64,000 bases of DNA from Myxocyprinus asiaticus (Eukaryota > Chordata > Actinopteri > Cypriniformes > Catostomidae): assembly GCF_019703515.2 (NCBI RefSeq), contig NC_059365.1, positions 39,880,001-39,944,000 on the forward strand, written 5' to 3'. The position numbers were made by a program, and so were the translations under genes. Every line of letters begins with the position of its first letter. Within the stretch, counting starts at the first letter, position 1. The notes beneath the pieces are model-generated. The model worked only from the letters and a program-made list of their open reading frames with translations, had not been told where the DNA came from and ran no database searches. Shown here in pieces: positions 47,934 to 62,977 of this stretch.

Positions 47934-50900
47934 GGAGGAGTCGCATGGCGCCATGCGAGGTTCGGATGCATGAATGCGAGCTTTGCGCACTTTGCTCATT
48001 TTTAATACTTTTTGTGTCATAAACTGGTAAGATTCTATACACCCTTTTCCATAACTGTTCTATGAAGACAAAATGTCAAAAAATTCAAAATCCTCAGGCT
48101 CTGGAGACATTAAAACACACTTACTTGCTCAAGCTGATACCCCAGATAGAGCTGAAAACCAGGGACTCAGTTTGGACAGTGCGGCGGGAGAGATGTCGGC
48201 AATGCTGGCGAAGGTTGTTGCTGACTTAGAGGATCTTGCTGTAATACGTAGATCGATCACTGCCATGGAGATGAAATTCTCTGAGGTGGTTACAAGAGTG
48301 CCGGACGTCAAGAAATGGATCAATTATCTGGAGTCATCGGAGAAGAAATTAGCTGCTAATCCACTAGCGACTAAGACAGACTTGGAACACATTTGGGAAA
48401 AGTTGGAAGACTTAGAGAATCATAGCCGGTGAAACAACGTTTGAATTGTTGGAATTCCTGAGAACGAAGAAGGCAGAGATATGGTGAAATTCCTAGACGA
48501 GCTCTTCCCAAGTCTGCCCGACATAACAGGCCATAAGCTGGAAATCGAGCGAGCTCACAGAGTTCCGGCCCAGAGATCCACTGAGGGAGACAGGCCCGAT
48601 CAATTCTGGCCAAATTTCTGAGATCATCTGATAAAGATCTTGTGTTACGTGAGGCGAGGAGTAAAGGAAGGCTTTCTTGGAAGAACCACATCATTTTCTT
48701 GTTCCCAGACTTTGCGAATTCGAAAAACATGATCAGTTCAAGGAATGCAAGAAACTCTTACATCAATGGTAGGTCCCTTTTGCAAGTAAGAAGGCACACA
48801 GTTTAACTAAAGTTAATTTCAATAACATGAAATCAAGTAAAATCTGCCGCATTGTGGACCTGACTCACTGAACATTCACTTGACTGTCTGAGGAAACTGG
48901 GTGCCTTTTTTGTTTCTTTTTGTGCTGGTTCCACCTAGCAGCTGGAGTTTGTTTTGTAGAAGAACACACCTTCGGAACAGTTATGTGGATGAATCTACAC
49001 GTCTTTGTGTTTATCCCGCCTATTGCCTGGAGTTTGTTGTATAGATTATTTTCTGTCTCACAAAATTTGTACAGAAGCACCGGACTTGAGCAATCCAATG
49101 GCAAAGTTGTCGCGGGGGCTCTCGTAGGTGTAAATGGACTATTTGAGTTTAGAGGGATGGACACCGGTTGGAGCTGTTGTGTACGGGGTTAATGTGCACG
49201 TTTTTTCTTTTTTCTGTTTGTTTGGTTCGGGGGGAAGTTTGGGGTTTGATTGTTGAACTAATGTTGGAATGTGGTCTTTATAATTTTATTTTTGACACAC
49301 AATCTATTTTTTCTAATATGTCAAAATGTCAAATGTTAACATAAGTAGATTGTCTCTCTCCACATGGAATGTGAATGGATTGGGGCACCCCATAAAAAGA
49401 AGGTTATTTATTTTCTTAAACATAAGAAATATGATATTGTGTTTCTTCAAGAAACACATCTTTCCCTGCAGGAAGCTGAAAAATTTGGGAAGATATGGGG
49501 TGGATATGTTTTCTTTAGTGCTGGCTCAAGTAAGAGCAGGGGAGTCATTACATTGATAAGTAAACATGTACAATTCAAATGTCTCAAACAGATTAATAAA
49601 TAATAATATGTTTAATTTATATAGCCAGATATATTTCCAGAGCTCAAGGACACTTTACAATTGTAACACAATAATACATAAACAGTGAACAGTCACAAAA
49701 ACACAGTTCAGATAGTACAGTCATTGAGAGTGAATACATAACACATTAAGACAAATAACACTGAGAAAACAAAAAAGTTTTAAGTTGAGATTTAAACTCA
49801 GAGAGAGAAGAGATGCTGCGAAAAGTCAGAGCGAGTTAATTCCATATATTTGGTGCTACTACGCTGAATGACCTACCACCCATAGTTGAGAGGTGAGATC
49901 TAGGGACAGAAAGGAGTCCACACCCAGAAGACCTGAGCAAACAGACCGGGTTGTAGGGGAGAAGCAATTCACTAAGATAGCGAGGTGCCAGACCATGAAG
50001 TGATTTAAATGTGAGCAGGATTATTTTATATTTGATGCGAAACAAAACTGATAACCAGTGAAGTTCAAACAGGAATGGAATCATATGAGCTGAGCGCTTG
50101 GTATGTGTAAGAATTCTAGCAGCAGAATTTTAAATATACTGCAACCTAGCAATAGAGTTAGCAAGTAAACCAATGAAGAGGGCATTGCAATAGTCAAGTC
50201 GTGAGGATATATATTGGAAATATACGAGTTCAGGAATACTTTTATTTGATGGATTAAGTTACTTTATAGACACCCGGAAGCGGAGGTACAAACAAATGGA
50301 TTAATTTCAGATTATTTTACTCTGGACAGGGGCACCAGGCAGGGTTGTCCTCTTTCCCCATTATTGTTCTGTTTTGCCCTGTAACCATTAGTAGCCATGA
50401 TAAGAAAGGAGGAGGATTTTCCAGGGGTGGCGGCAGAGGTATGGTGCATAAGCTTTTGCTTTATGCAGATTATATTTTATTGTTCGTCTCTGACCCCACT
50501 AGATCTATGCCTTGCCTCCACAGAATTATTAATTCCTTTTCTAAATTCTCGGGATACAGAGTCAATTGGTCTTAATCTGAAGCTTTGTGTATGGTACTTT
50601 GTACCACCTTTGGGTGTAGTACGCAGCCCCCTAAAGCGGCAGACACTCTTGAGATGGTACTTGCTGCTTTTGGAAAGGGTCACGAGGCTTCACTGTACTA
50701 TTCCTGGCTAATTCAAAGTCTAGGAGATGGGTTTTAACATCTCTTAAGAAGTTATGGGAGAGAGACTTGAATTTAGTACTGAAGGATGAAGAATGGGGTA
50801 GGATTTTTAAAAATGTCAAGTCTATGTCTAGGGATGCAAGGGTGCACCTCATTCAATTTAAGATTCTGCATCATTTTTATTTGACTCCCTCTAGATTGTA

Positions 50901-51500
50901 TAGGCTTGGCCTTAAAGACACACCTACTTGCTGGCGATGCCAGTTGGAGGATGGGGACGTAGCCCACGTTTGTTTGGTTCTGTACTAAGATTCAAGAGTT
51001 TTGGTTGAGGGTTCAGAGTTATATCTGTGAGATCTTGAGCCTCAGATTTTATTCTGCCCCAGACTTTGTATTTTGGGTGATGGGGCGGGTATTAACGTAG
51101 GGAATAAACACATAATAAACTGGGTCCTTACCAGCGTGATGATTGGCAGGAAGGTGATTCTTGGGGAATGGAAGTCGGCTGGTGAGCCCTAATTTCATGA
51201 GTGGTGCACCAAGTTGGGCAGAGTGGCGGCCTTTGACAAGAAGTGGGGCACTTATTTGGCCTTCCTAGAGGGTTGCCAGGGAGGAGCAGTGGAGAGGGAC
51301 AGTTTGAATTGAATGTATGTAATTGATTGATGTGTGGAACCCTTTTTCTTTTTCTTTTTTGTTGGTTAATTTTTTGTGTCTTTTTATGTCATTGAGCATT
51401 TTCTTTGGGCATGTATTGATGAAAGTTGATTCTGTGTTTTCATGTGCTGTTTGTGTTGATTTGAATTTGGAATCAATAAATATTGTTAATGACAAAAAAA
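47934..51500 (+). mobile_element. L1-like LINE, second copy, with a nested repeat
   Basis: It is flanked by TTACTTATTT at 47924-47933 and 51502-51511. ORF1 starts at 48073 (MSKNSKSSGSGDIKTHL) and breaks at a TGA at 48430, then continues in pieces (IVGIPENEEGRDMVKFLDEL). An endonuclease start (LSTWNVNGLG, then IVFLQETHL) lies at 49350-49600. A different repeat interrupts at about 49597-50215. The reverse-transcriptase C-terminal half follows (TRQGCPLSPLLF; LLLYADYILLF) and then TCWRCQLEDGDVAH. It belongs to the same subfamily as the copy at 26110 and shares its YADY. It is dead. Confidence 0.88.
49597..50215 (-). mobile_element. Nested LINE fragment of another clade
   Basis: It interrupts the L1-like copy. 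The minus strand encodes LLTFKSLHGLAPRYLSELL and then MGGRSFSVVAPNIWN, a C-terminal block common to fish non-LTR elements outside L1. The plus strand ends 'gcattgcaatagtcaagtcg', a typical 3' region of such elements. Confidence 0.75.
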
Positions 51501-51511
51501 ATTACTTATTT

Positions 51512-53976
51512 TATTTACCAGTAAAATGTACTCAAATTAGCAAATTAAAACGACAATGTTTTCTACTTTAGGACTGATACATGATGACACATTGTAAAGA
51601 TAACAAACAATCAAATAATATTTACTTATAAGATAGAGCATTCATTTTTAAATGTTTGAATTGAGTACAAATGTAAAATTTACTTAATTATTTCAAGTTC
51701 ACGCTTAAACTAACTTATTAAATGTAGAAAATACTTAATCTTTTCTGCAATATTTACTTCACCGCAAATTTTATGCATTTGTTTCAGTGGTCTCAGCATA
51801 TTTGGGTCAGAAGTTTTTGTCCTTCATTTTATTTTTTTGTCCTTAAGAGCAAGCACTCATCCTACTGTATAAATCAAACAATACAACAGGGAATGTGCTA
51901 TCAGGAAAATGACTGGACAGAAACCTTTTAAAGGAATAGTTCACTCATAAATGGGTTTCATCATACTCTCCGTCATGTTTTTCCAAACCTGTCTGACTTT
52001 CTTTCAACATGAGAAAGAGGATGTCCTCAGTCACCATTCACTTTCATAGGACCTTTTCCCCATTCAGTGAAAGTGAATGGTAACGGAGGCTAATATTCTG
52101 CCTAACATCTCCTTTTGTGTTCCACACAAGAGAGAAAGTCATACGGGTTTCAAACAACATAAGGGATGATGTAATTATTCTGTCAATGCATGGAAAATCT
52201 GCACTTTTTCATACAATCAAAGAGTATAAAGGTCAATTTACAATTCTGATACAATTTCTAAGAACATAGTTTTTTAACCTTTACAATATACAGTATTTTT
52301 CACTTTTTATGATACAAATCTAACAGCTGCTTTTTGCTTCAACCAGATGCAGGAAACTCTGAGTAAATGCACAATTTTTTTGTTTTTGTTTCACAATTTG
52401 TCTTATTTTTATTAAATTTTTTTGATGTACACAGATAATGCAAGACTGTAACATAGTACTGCTGCTGGCACTGATGAAGACGATGATGAAGTATAGAGAA
52501 CCCAAGTGCAGTTTATTCACAAACGTGACAACCAATAACCCTAACTACAAACGTGAAACATAAACATGACTCAACTATGCACAATCACATTCAATACTTG
52601 ACAGCTAGACAATCCAAACATGAGGGCTTAAATACAAGACATGGGAGAACATAAACCAATGAACAAACAGAACTCATAACAAGCTAATTAAACAATGAAC
52701 CAATGAAGACATGACACATGAACATGGAGGGAAAACATGAAATCACATGACAGGGGAAACAGGAACTAAACATTTCATAATAAAAGACATGAATCATCAA
52801 AATACACATGACAAAGACATGTTCAATTAATCTTTAAAAATATCAACACATCAGTATTACTTCAATAACATTACATCAGATAATATATTTCCTATCACTA
52901 TTCTGATTTGTTCGTTTCCATACTAGTTATGTGTGCTAAATTCAAAGAATGTAAAAACTAGCAGTAAGTTAGTATGGATGTTTGAATTCTAGAGGAATGT
53001 TTTGGAATGAATCTTTCTGTATGTGATTCCACAAAGGGAAATTAAAGTTTATGCTTTTACACAGTAAGTAAGGTCACAAAATCTGTACTTCTGAAGTTGA
53101 TAAAAAACACATTTATATAGACAGAGGCAAGAAAACTAAAAACAAAAGAACAAATTGTGGTGGGAGAGCTCAACTGCAGATTAGCTGATTCCAGGCATCA
53201 TGAGTTCAGCATTTCAGCTACAACAATTCTGTAATTAATGCGATGACTGGAATATGATAGTTTTACAAAATACTCCTTAAATGACATAATACTTCTCTAA
53301 ATTTTTACTATAAATGTTATTTTCTTTGAATAAAAGGCATGAATGATATCTCAAATCATGCAGCTTGTTGAAGAGAGGTGTGCTATTACTTTAAAATGAT
53401 CAGAATTGATTTAGCTTGGTGGACGATAAAACGGGTGAAAAAAAAAATCCTGTAGACTTACCTAGAGACCAGAATATCATACTGACTTGGTCCAGTAAGT
53501 AAAACACCTTGCAACACCTAGTAACCGCATAGCAACATGCTTAAATCCACTTAGAACACCTTTGCAACTGCATATCAATGCCCTGCCGATCACCCACAAC
53601 ACCCTGGCTTTGGTGGTGAGTTCTGGACAGGAAAAACATGTAAAAATCTAGTTTTATTATCTTGCAGGTGTGAAGCAACACTTCCCCTCTCTTTTCAACA
53701 TTTTAAAAATAAATACACTATAAATAAGCCATCTGTGCTTTCTTTATTCCCATATGTTTACAAACTGTTTCGTAACCACTCCTGTGGAGGTTACAATAAA
53801 GCTTATTCTTGAAGGATTAGGGACGTATAGTTATTGCTTTTTTTAATAGAATTAAGCATTTGTTTGAGGCATCTTGCCTTTAACAGTTAATCTGTGATGG
53901 TGAACTGTAAGACATGAGCTGAATCCTCAAGTAAATACACCTTTTGTTGTGTATATAAAAGCTAGGCACTCACACT
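51512..53976. other. Intergenic, no gene seen
   Basis: It contains a decayed 'atagttcac' MITE half at about 51930-52190 and otherwise AT-rich DNA. Confidence 0.45.
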
Positions 53977-55377
53977 GTTAAAGGTGCACTCAGTAACTTT
54001 TGTCTTTGTGTCATCTTGGACTTACACTGACACCTAGTGGTTTGGATGCAGCATCATTTAAAATCAATAGTTTTCAGTTTCAGATGCCATTGTAGAAATG
54101 TAGTATTCACAGTCAGCCATGATTACTTTAATCAATGAGTGAAAGTGTCAAATAACAGGACGGTGACTGAGATTAAGCGAGTAGTATTCGGCTGGTCATG
54201 TGATTCTAACAGTGGCGATTTCTTAGGGCCAGCAAGGCCTTCTCTACTGGCGTAACATGCCTAATAAATAAATATTTTTTCATCCTTTCATTCTCATTGA
54301 CATTTTTGCCTATGTATTTTCAATCGCTTTCCATTACTAATTCAACTACAAATGAATAGCAAAAAAACAAAAACTTTATCCAATCAGAATTTATTCCTCG
54401 ATGCTTACAAGCAAAGTGTGACAGCTGTTTCACAAATTGCATGCCCAAAGCCATGCCGAAGCAGCACGTGAGTTTGAGCTCCACCCTGTCAGGCCTTCAG
54501 AATTTCTGCAGAAATTGTAAGTGAATAGGCAACTAAAGTCAGATTGTCAGATTCATCAGCCAATCAGATTGATTTATTTGTTCTTAGTTGGTGTGGTCTT
54601 TAAGATATGTCCCAGTCCAGGCCTTCTAGCTGGCCTTGAGTGACTCAATCGCGCTGTAAGTGATGTACGTAATTTGAAAGCAAAGAGTGTGAGATGCTGA
54701 CGAGTCGGCTGTCACTGCCTCATCACCATTGAGAAAGAGATCCTTATGGATTTAAAAACCTAAGATGTTCTGCATGATTGAGTGATTGATTAATTAAACA
54801 GGAAAGGAGGGCTGATTTTCACTTCAAGCAAATTGGTAAGTGCTTTTTGCATTGTTATAGCAACATCAGGAGTTTAAATGTAAGTGTAAATTAGGCTGCT
54901 TGAGCATTCAGTGTCGGATCAAGTTTTGAAAAGTAACCGTGTACCCTGACAAAACAAAATTTATTGCAAGCAAAATTAAATCGCAAATATTATTAGAGAG
55001 CTTTTTCTTGGTATTAGACCTCCTTGGTTCTAGCTTTCGTGCATGGACGTGTTTTTGAAATGTCAATTGGTATTATTAGTTGACTGCCACGTAATGTATG
55101 ATAGACACATACGGTGTCTTATTCATTGTGAAACTGTTTTCTTAATGGCATGAATTGCACTGAAGGCCTAGACTTAAAATGCACTATTCTAGCAGCCCCC
55201 ATGTGCAGACCCTCTCCATGTAGAATAAAACAGCTTTTATAAGGTTACTGATATGACAGGACTCTTCAATTTAATGTGAGTGCTCATGATTTCCTGCATA
55301 TATTGCAAAATTACAATACATGTCTTTAGGAGTTAAAAATGTTTAATGAGGAAAAAATAACTGAGTGCACATTTAAG
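53977..55377. repeat. 'aaaggtgcact' MITE, copy 2, split by an insertion
   Basis: The left part ends near 54211 and the right part resumes at 55187. Together they match the copy at 31863-32268 in inverse orientation ('ctggtcatgtgat..cta' then 'cccccatgtgcagaccctct'). Confidence 0.75.
54212..55186. mobile_element. Inserted sequence with 8-bp near-duplication, possibly hAT-like
   Basis: It is bounded by TTCTAACA (54204-54211) and TTCTAGCA (55187-55194), an 8-bp flank with one mismatch. The left end reads gtggcgatttcttagggcc. I do not find a matching inverted right end, so the class is uncertain. No long open frame is present. Confidence 0.5.
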
Positions 55378-55976
55378 GTGAAGGATCTTTCTGATTATTA
55401 CTATGTTTAGCTGCAATATCTGTCCTTTTTTCCATCTTCTAGACTGAAGGTGAGAAAAGATGGCGTGATTTGTTACTTTGGAATTTACATTTCTGTCGTA
55501 AAACAGTGGTCTACTGTACCCCTTTTAGGGAGGGTCATGGCCCCCCTAGATTTTCCTTGTGCCTACCATGAAACTTTTGACGCCTCCTGGACTAACTCTA
55601 AACAAGATCAAGGCGGACCATCCCAAGCGAAATTATTAAGGAGGAGCACCCCCTGGTCCAACAAAGAGATTAACAGTTGCCCACCCTAAAGTCCAAAATA
55701 CTCGGCTGCTTTTAACGCCTTTGACAGCATGGGGGCCCCCTGGTAGATCGGGGGCCCTACACAACTTCCGTAGTTTGCATACAGGGAGGACCGGCACTGA
55801 CCTTAGCCTTCAACAACAGTCCTTATGTACTACTAATATGGTATTTATAATGCATTATTCTATATATCTGCATTTCTGTCTTAAAAAGGTCTAAATATTT
55901 GGCGAGAGACTGGAACATGCAAAAAAAAAACTGAATTTCTCTTATATGGTGGTACAGCAACTACATGCCAAGGAAC

Positions 55977-55981
<5 letters not shown>
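55378..55981. other. Intergenic, no gene seen
   Basis: It includes a GC-richer block (55500-55800, 'gggggccccctggtagatcg') that I do not recognise. Confidence 0.35.

Positions 55982-56046
<65 letters not shown>
55982..56046. repeat. (TA)n microsatellite
   Basis: About 32 uninterrupted TA dinucleotides. Confidence 0.95.
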
Positions 56047-56051
<5 letters not shown>

Positions 56052-56486
56052 ATTTTTTATTACATATTACATAGTTTTTTTAAACAATATTAATATTTTC
56101 AACATTTCAGTCAGGTTTTATAATGGATATGATGAGTTGGTAGGTTTGGTCTTGGCACCCTAGATGTGCTTACACTACTGCTGCTGTTGCAGCGCAAGTA
56201 CGAATACTTGCTACTGCTAGAACATACACAGATATGCTGTACTGAGATGTAACCTGTTGCTGATGCTGCACAGTTAGATAAACATGAGACATATTGAATC
56301 AAGCATGCAAGACATTTTTTTACCTTGCACAATTAGACAAATGTACATACAATCCCCGTAAAGTAGATTTAGACCAGTAGTACATGTGGAGGAGGAGGGT
56401 TTCAGAAAGAAAACTCTTGTAGCCCACTGCAGTATAACCAGCTTAACTGCAGGCAATTTAAAAATAAGACAAAGAGGGAGCGTGTA

Positions 56487-58119
<1,633 letters not shown>

Positions 58120-58200
58120 TATGTTGATTGGCTAACAGATTACATGTCAAAAGACCTATCAGCTTGGGCCATGTAGAGTTTCATTACTGAACTTAGAATC

Positions 58201-58899
58201 ATTTAAGACCTCCAACAAGCTGCACATGTTATGGGTAGCATTTATACAGTATGTAAATGTTTTGGCTTGTATAGACAGTGTACCACCACTCCCTATATGC
58301 ACATTACACAGTCTGCATTGGGCAGCAACCTCTAGGGGGGCACCATCTTACCCTAGTGGAGCACCAGAAACTCCACCAAGCTGCCCTTTCTTGCACAGTT
58401 TACGTTATTCAAGGACCCAATAGCAGTCGCGGAACACAGACGATCGCCTCACATCTCGCACCATGCCTCAATTTCTATTTGGCCAGTGCCGACCCTGATA
58501 GACAGAAAAGTATACTATATAAAATTACCAGTTGCTTAAATGTTCTTTAATAATACTAATAGTTCCATTTAGAATCCAAATTCTACCTAAAGAATCCTGA
58601 ATGGTAAAAAAAATGAAAAACCCTTTTATGCTGAAAAGGTCCTTTCCTCCTGCCCTAGGTTCCTTTTCTTTATAGAACCTAAAGAGAATTTCTAATCAGA
58701 ACCAAAAACAGTTCAGCAACCTTATTTCAATGTCTATGCCAGATATGTTTCAAAAAATGAAAATCAACTCCATGGGGTAAATACTGCCTATTAATATAAA
58801 TATCATTTTTGACATTGGCAAAGTGCCCACTTTTTTATTGATCTCAGTATTTGAATGGCAGTGTTGGGTAGTAGTCAACTTAAAGTAGTGACGCTACTA
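58201..58899. other. Intergenic, no gene seen
   Basis: Mixed-composition DNA with no supported element. Confidence 0.35.
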
Positions 58900-59263
58900 A
58901 TTTAAAGGTGCACTCAGTTATTTTTTGAAGTATGTCAAAGTAGCTTACATTGGCATCATTCAAACAGTAGTTTTCAGTTACCAATGCCATTGTTGAAATT
59001 CATTATACACAGTAAACCAGGATTAATTTAATCCATGAATTATAGTGTCCAATAACAATTACTGAGGCTAAGCGAGTAGGATTCAGCTGGTCATGTTATT
59101 CTAACATGGCAGACCCCATTAGGTGCCCCTGCTCCATGTGGAATAAAACCGCTTTTATAAGGTTATTGATATGAAGAGGAAATCTTCATCTCACATGAGT
59201 GATCATGATTTTATACGTTTAAGTAAACTTTTAAAAATGAGAAATATTACTGAGTGAACCTTT
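58900..59263. repeat. 'aaaggtgcact' MITE, copy 3
   Basis: The ends are 'tttaaaggtgcactcagtta' and 'tactgagtgaacctttaa'. The interior carries 'cagctggtcatgttattcta' as in copies 1 and 2. Confidence 0.8.
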
Positions 59264-59384
59264 AACAAAATTGTTCAGAAGCGTGACAGTAGCTCAGCTA
59301 TTTTCACAGCAAGTACAGATGTAGCATCACAAAACAAATTAGGAATGCAGCAATGGAGCAGAAAGAGAAATGAAACACACTCAC

Positions 59385-59409
59385 CTGAACCGTCCTCTTT
59401 TATGTAGTG
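59385..59409 (-). other. Microexon-like island, 25 nt
   Basis: On the minus strand TTTGCTTTTCCCAG is followed by 25 nt and then GTGAGTGTG, a strong acceptor and donor pair. One frame reads HYIKEDGS. I find no partner exon, so it may be chance. Confidence 0.2.
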
Positions 59410-59847
59410 CTGGGAAAAGCAAATAATTTAAGTGTGAATCTGTTCTTCCAGACAGTTCATGTAAATGAACTGCTTAAAATAAACTATTCTTGTATATTTA
59501 ACTTTGGTAACTCTGATTCATTTTAGTGAGCCAGTTCATGTTTTATTTAATGTTGTCATCTTATCTGTTTAACTCTTAAAATTGACCCTGACTGTAGTAA
59601 CCATGGTTAATTTTGTGGTTACTATGGTTTTACAACAAATACCATGGTTAAACTATGGTTATTGTATTTAAACCAGGTTAATTGCGAATGTAGCAAACTA
59701 CTGTACTTTTTTAAACAAGTAGCTTGAATCTTTTCAAAGTAGCCTCCTCAACACTATTGAATTCTTATTTTCATGTTATAACTGCTGTCTGTAGACTCAC
59801 GCTTTTGTGCAACTCTCACAACTCTAATAATATGAGTTCACACCCCA

Positions 59848-59998
59848 TTAAAACCCATGCGGCCCAAAGTTGTTCTCATACCCAGACTGCTCTTCCCAAA
59901 CCACATGTTCCTCAGATGGCTGATCATCCCCTTTCTCGTCATGAGGTTTAGAGTTTATTACCCCCATCTGCTGCGCGGGGGACCATGCTGAGTCAATG
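59848..59998 (-). CDS. Candidate terminal exon of an unidentified gene
   Basis: On the minus strand an acceptor-like TTACGCAG precedes about 50 open codons ending TAA. They read INSKPHDEKGDDQPSEEHVV and then WEEQSGYENNFGPHGF. The composition (charged, E/D/Q/W mix) looks more like protein than the opposite strand. I recognise no family and find no upstream exon. It may be a chance frame. Confidence 0.25.
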
Positions 59999-60920
59999 CT
60001 GCGTAAGTGACAATACATAAAGTATTTATGTTGATTCATTTAGAGGACTGTTATGTAACAATTTTCTATGGCTTCTCACTCTCTCTCCCTCTAAGCCATT
60101 GCATCCCATTTTCTTCAAGTTGTTTTCATTGAGCAAGCGATGGAGGCATTCGCTCGATTTAGCCTTGGCAACCAAACACAGAAACCCTGTCATTCCCTAC
60201 AGATCATTCTCACTGGCCACAGATAAACATTTAAACTGTAGGAAAAAACACAACATTTCCACTCAAAAACAAACTTCTAACACGATGCCAGCTGCTATAG
60301 GGTTATAAAGGATACATTGAGGCTTCATAGGTTTTCATAGGGAGAACAAAAAAAGCAAACAGGCAAAAGTAGGCCAAGTCAACATTCCTTTTACTTCCCA
60401 CAGATCAGACAAAATGACATTGCTCAGCATTATAGGGTGTGGAGGGTACTGCCACATTATACAAATCAAAGCGCTGAATGCATTTTAAAAATCCTGCAGG
60501 CGTTTATAGTGAAAGAGGTATGATTTTGGCTGTGTGTGTCTCTCTTTTTCATTGGCCCACTGTTCTTTCTGCCATGTCACCACAAACCCTGAACCCCAAG
60601 CGTTTAAATTTGGCATTCCATGAGTGGTCGGTGTCTGGAAATTGTTCACATCCTGTTTACGCCGGAGATTTTCTAACCTCGAACCGGATCTAACTGGTGA
60701 GTCCACTAGTCAAATCTGCATTTTCAGCGAGAGTAGACCACACAGTTATCGTTTGAAGAAAAAAAGGAAACCTTGAGCAAAGGCCACTTGCTGGGCGATG
60801 ACACGGATAAACTGTCCAGACTGAACATTTAAATCCACAGCCAATAATCTACTTTGAGAGAGGTCTATAAATGTGATGAAAACAAATATAAAAACCACCA
60901 AAAATATTACATATTCAAAA

Positions 60921-60926
60921 TTTATT
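60921..60926 (-). terminator. Candidate polyadenylation signal for the TGF-beta gene
   Basis: TTTATT on the plus strand is AATAAA on the minus strand, about 380 bp after the stop codon. Confidence 0.35.
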
Positions 60927-61303
60927 GTATTCAGTAAATAATCACATATAAACATCACCAAAACTATTTACATTTGCAAATTCCAAAAATATAAACCTAT
61001 CTGCAATAAACTTCGTACAGATTGCTGGCGTATTTTCTGTGCATCACTGCTGCGATACTGAGAATGCGAGGAGTTATAACTGTCAGAAAGCTTATGATTA
61101 ATAAACTATGAACAACGCAGGGGACTATTATGCTGGTCGTGGCACCTGAATTTATTACTTGATCTGTTTAAAGGAATGATTAAATGCTCTTCCTCCTTGT
61201 CATCCTCAGAAGTTTGTTACAATGTAGCATTCATTAAGATGTTTGTTGTATGTCTCATCCACCTGTTTTCTATCCTCCATTAGGGATATCTATGTCTTCT
61301 GCA

Positions 61304-61462
61304 TCAACGGCACTTGCAGGATCTGACCACCATGTTGGAGAGCTGTTCCACACGAGGGGTTCGGCCTAGGTAATAAACAATGGTGAGGGGCTCCAGATCC
61401 TGTGGAACACAACATGGAGATGCAGAGGCCTCTGGGTTCATCTTATTATACAGAGGAAGAAT
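61304..61462 (-). CDS. TGF-beta ligand, last coding exon
   Basis: The acceptor TTACAG|ATTCTTCC opens a phase-0 exon of 52 codons plus TGA (61304-61306). It encodes the second half of the cystine-knot domain: [20 protein letters not shown] through [13 protein letters not shown]. Four cysteines fall at mature positions 77, 78, 109 and 111. Cys77 is the position that forms the inter-chain bond in TGF-beta dimers. PEASASPCC and PQDLEPL resemble TGF-beta-2 and -3 more than TGF-beta-1. Confidence 0.97.
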   Translation of the reverse strand: MLPLYNKMNPEASASPCCVPQDLEPLTIVYYLGRTPRVEQLSNMVVRSCKCR

Positions 61463-61508
61463 CTGTAAGCAGACAAAGAAAGACAAGTGATTAGAGAACA
61501 ACATTTAA

Positions 61509-62451
61509 CCCTGGTACACTTATCAATAGAGAACCCCGTTCCATCTGTTCGGGTCAAATTTGATGCGAAACATCTAATGTGAAACCCCTAATTTTTTTAA
61601 AAGAAATGTAATAACACTATCTTCTCTAAAGACTAAAGTTATGCATTTCTTTTGACATTATTTACCTCTAAATTTCTAAATTATTCAATTACTACATTAA
61701 TGTTCATATAAAATAAGCACATTTTATGTTATCTTCACTTTAATAAAAACCTTTATTTCAGTAAATTGAAAGATTGTCAAAACATCAAAATATGTCATGC
61801 ATTGGGGGTCTCTGGTGACATCTGCTTGAAAAAAAATAACAATTACATGAAGTGACAACTATAGCCAGTAGATGGCTTCAGTGCTCTATGCATTGGCTGA
61901 TCTATATAAGCCAATATTGTAACAAACTTAATTTCATTATGCATTGGATATATATTTAGACAATATAAAAAGTCAATTATTTGTAAAATTGTAGCATTTA
62001 TTTTTAAACCAATTGTGTTGAAGGGTGAGATATTGCAAGATGCCACAATATGCTTAGTCAAACCTGACCGTGGTGTGCAGCTCCCACACCTAAGCCTAAA
62101 CTTGCTCACAGTGGGGTCAGACTAAGACTTTGATCTGACCTTGAAGTGTGTGTGTGTTCTGCATTGTGGCTGATTGATTTTTATTTGACAGTTAAAAAAA
62201 AAATTGCTCTGTATTATAGTCTCACCCATTCATTTCCTATTGTGGGTCAAATTTGACCCGAACAGTATAAATGGGGGGACTGTTTGATAAAACCCCCTAG
62301 ACTTATCAAATCTAGTCCAAAAATGTTTTGTGTGTTCAGGTTGCAAGTTTAGGAAAAGTCACCAAGCCTTGTGCTGCTCTGATTAAGTAAACCATAAAAA
62401 CATTTTTTAAAAAATGATTCAGGTCAAAATGACCCGAACAGTTATAAAGGG
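61509..62451. mobile_element. piggyBac-like non-autonomous element in the last TGF-beta intron
   Basis: TTAA flanks both sides (61505-61508 and 62452-62455), with outer bases CCCT and, inverted, CCCT. Near both ends lies 'gttcgggtca' in inverted orientation (61548; 62427). An inner copy, 'gggtcaaatttgacccgaac', lies at 62245. No transposase is present. TTAA targeting is the piggyBac hallmark. Confidence 0.65.
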
Positions 62452-62977
62452 TTAAAGCAACATCTAAACACAATGTTTTATTATGAATATTAACTCTAAC
62501 AGTTGGCTAGAAACAGGACTGTCTCATAAGCGAAACGTCAGAATAGTGACTTTAATCTGGCATCACGAAACATTCATGCAACACTCTTACCTAATTGTCC
62601 ATTGTGCCTAATTGGCAATATCACACTGCAAAAAATATTAATAGTCATGATCAATGGTTTTTTTCTTTTGATTTTGGGATGAAATATGACCAAGACATGT
62701 TCAGATTTCCTGAGAGTCACCTGTTTATCAGAAATATTTAATCTGATATGATCAGTACAAAAATTGGTGGCACAGCCTCCCTAAAGAAAGCTGAGGTTAC
62801 ATTATCAAAAGGGATAATAAGTAGCAGGACTGTGGCCACTTCCTAGTCTTCAAGTCAGCCCTACTTAAAATTAATCCAACAATCTTTAATTTTTTTAATC
62901 ACCCCTAAATCCTAAACCAAACCTTAACCTTTTTTGAAAGCAATGCATGCTCAGCCTGACATAATGAATACACTCAC

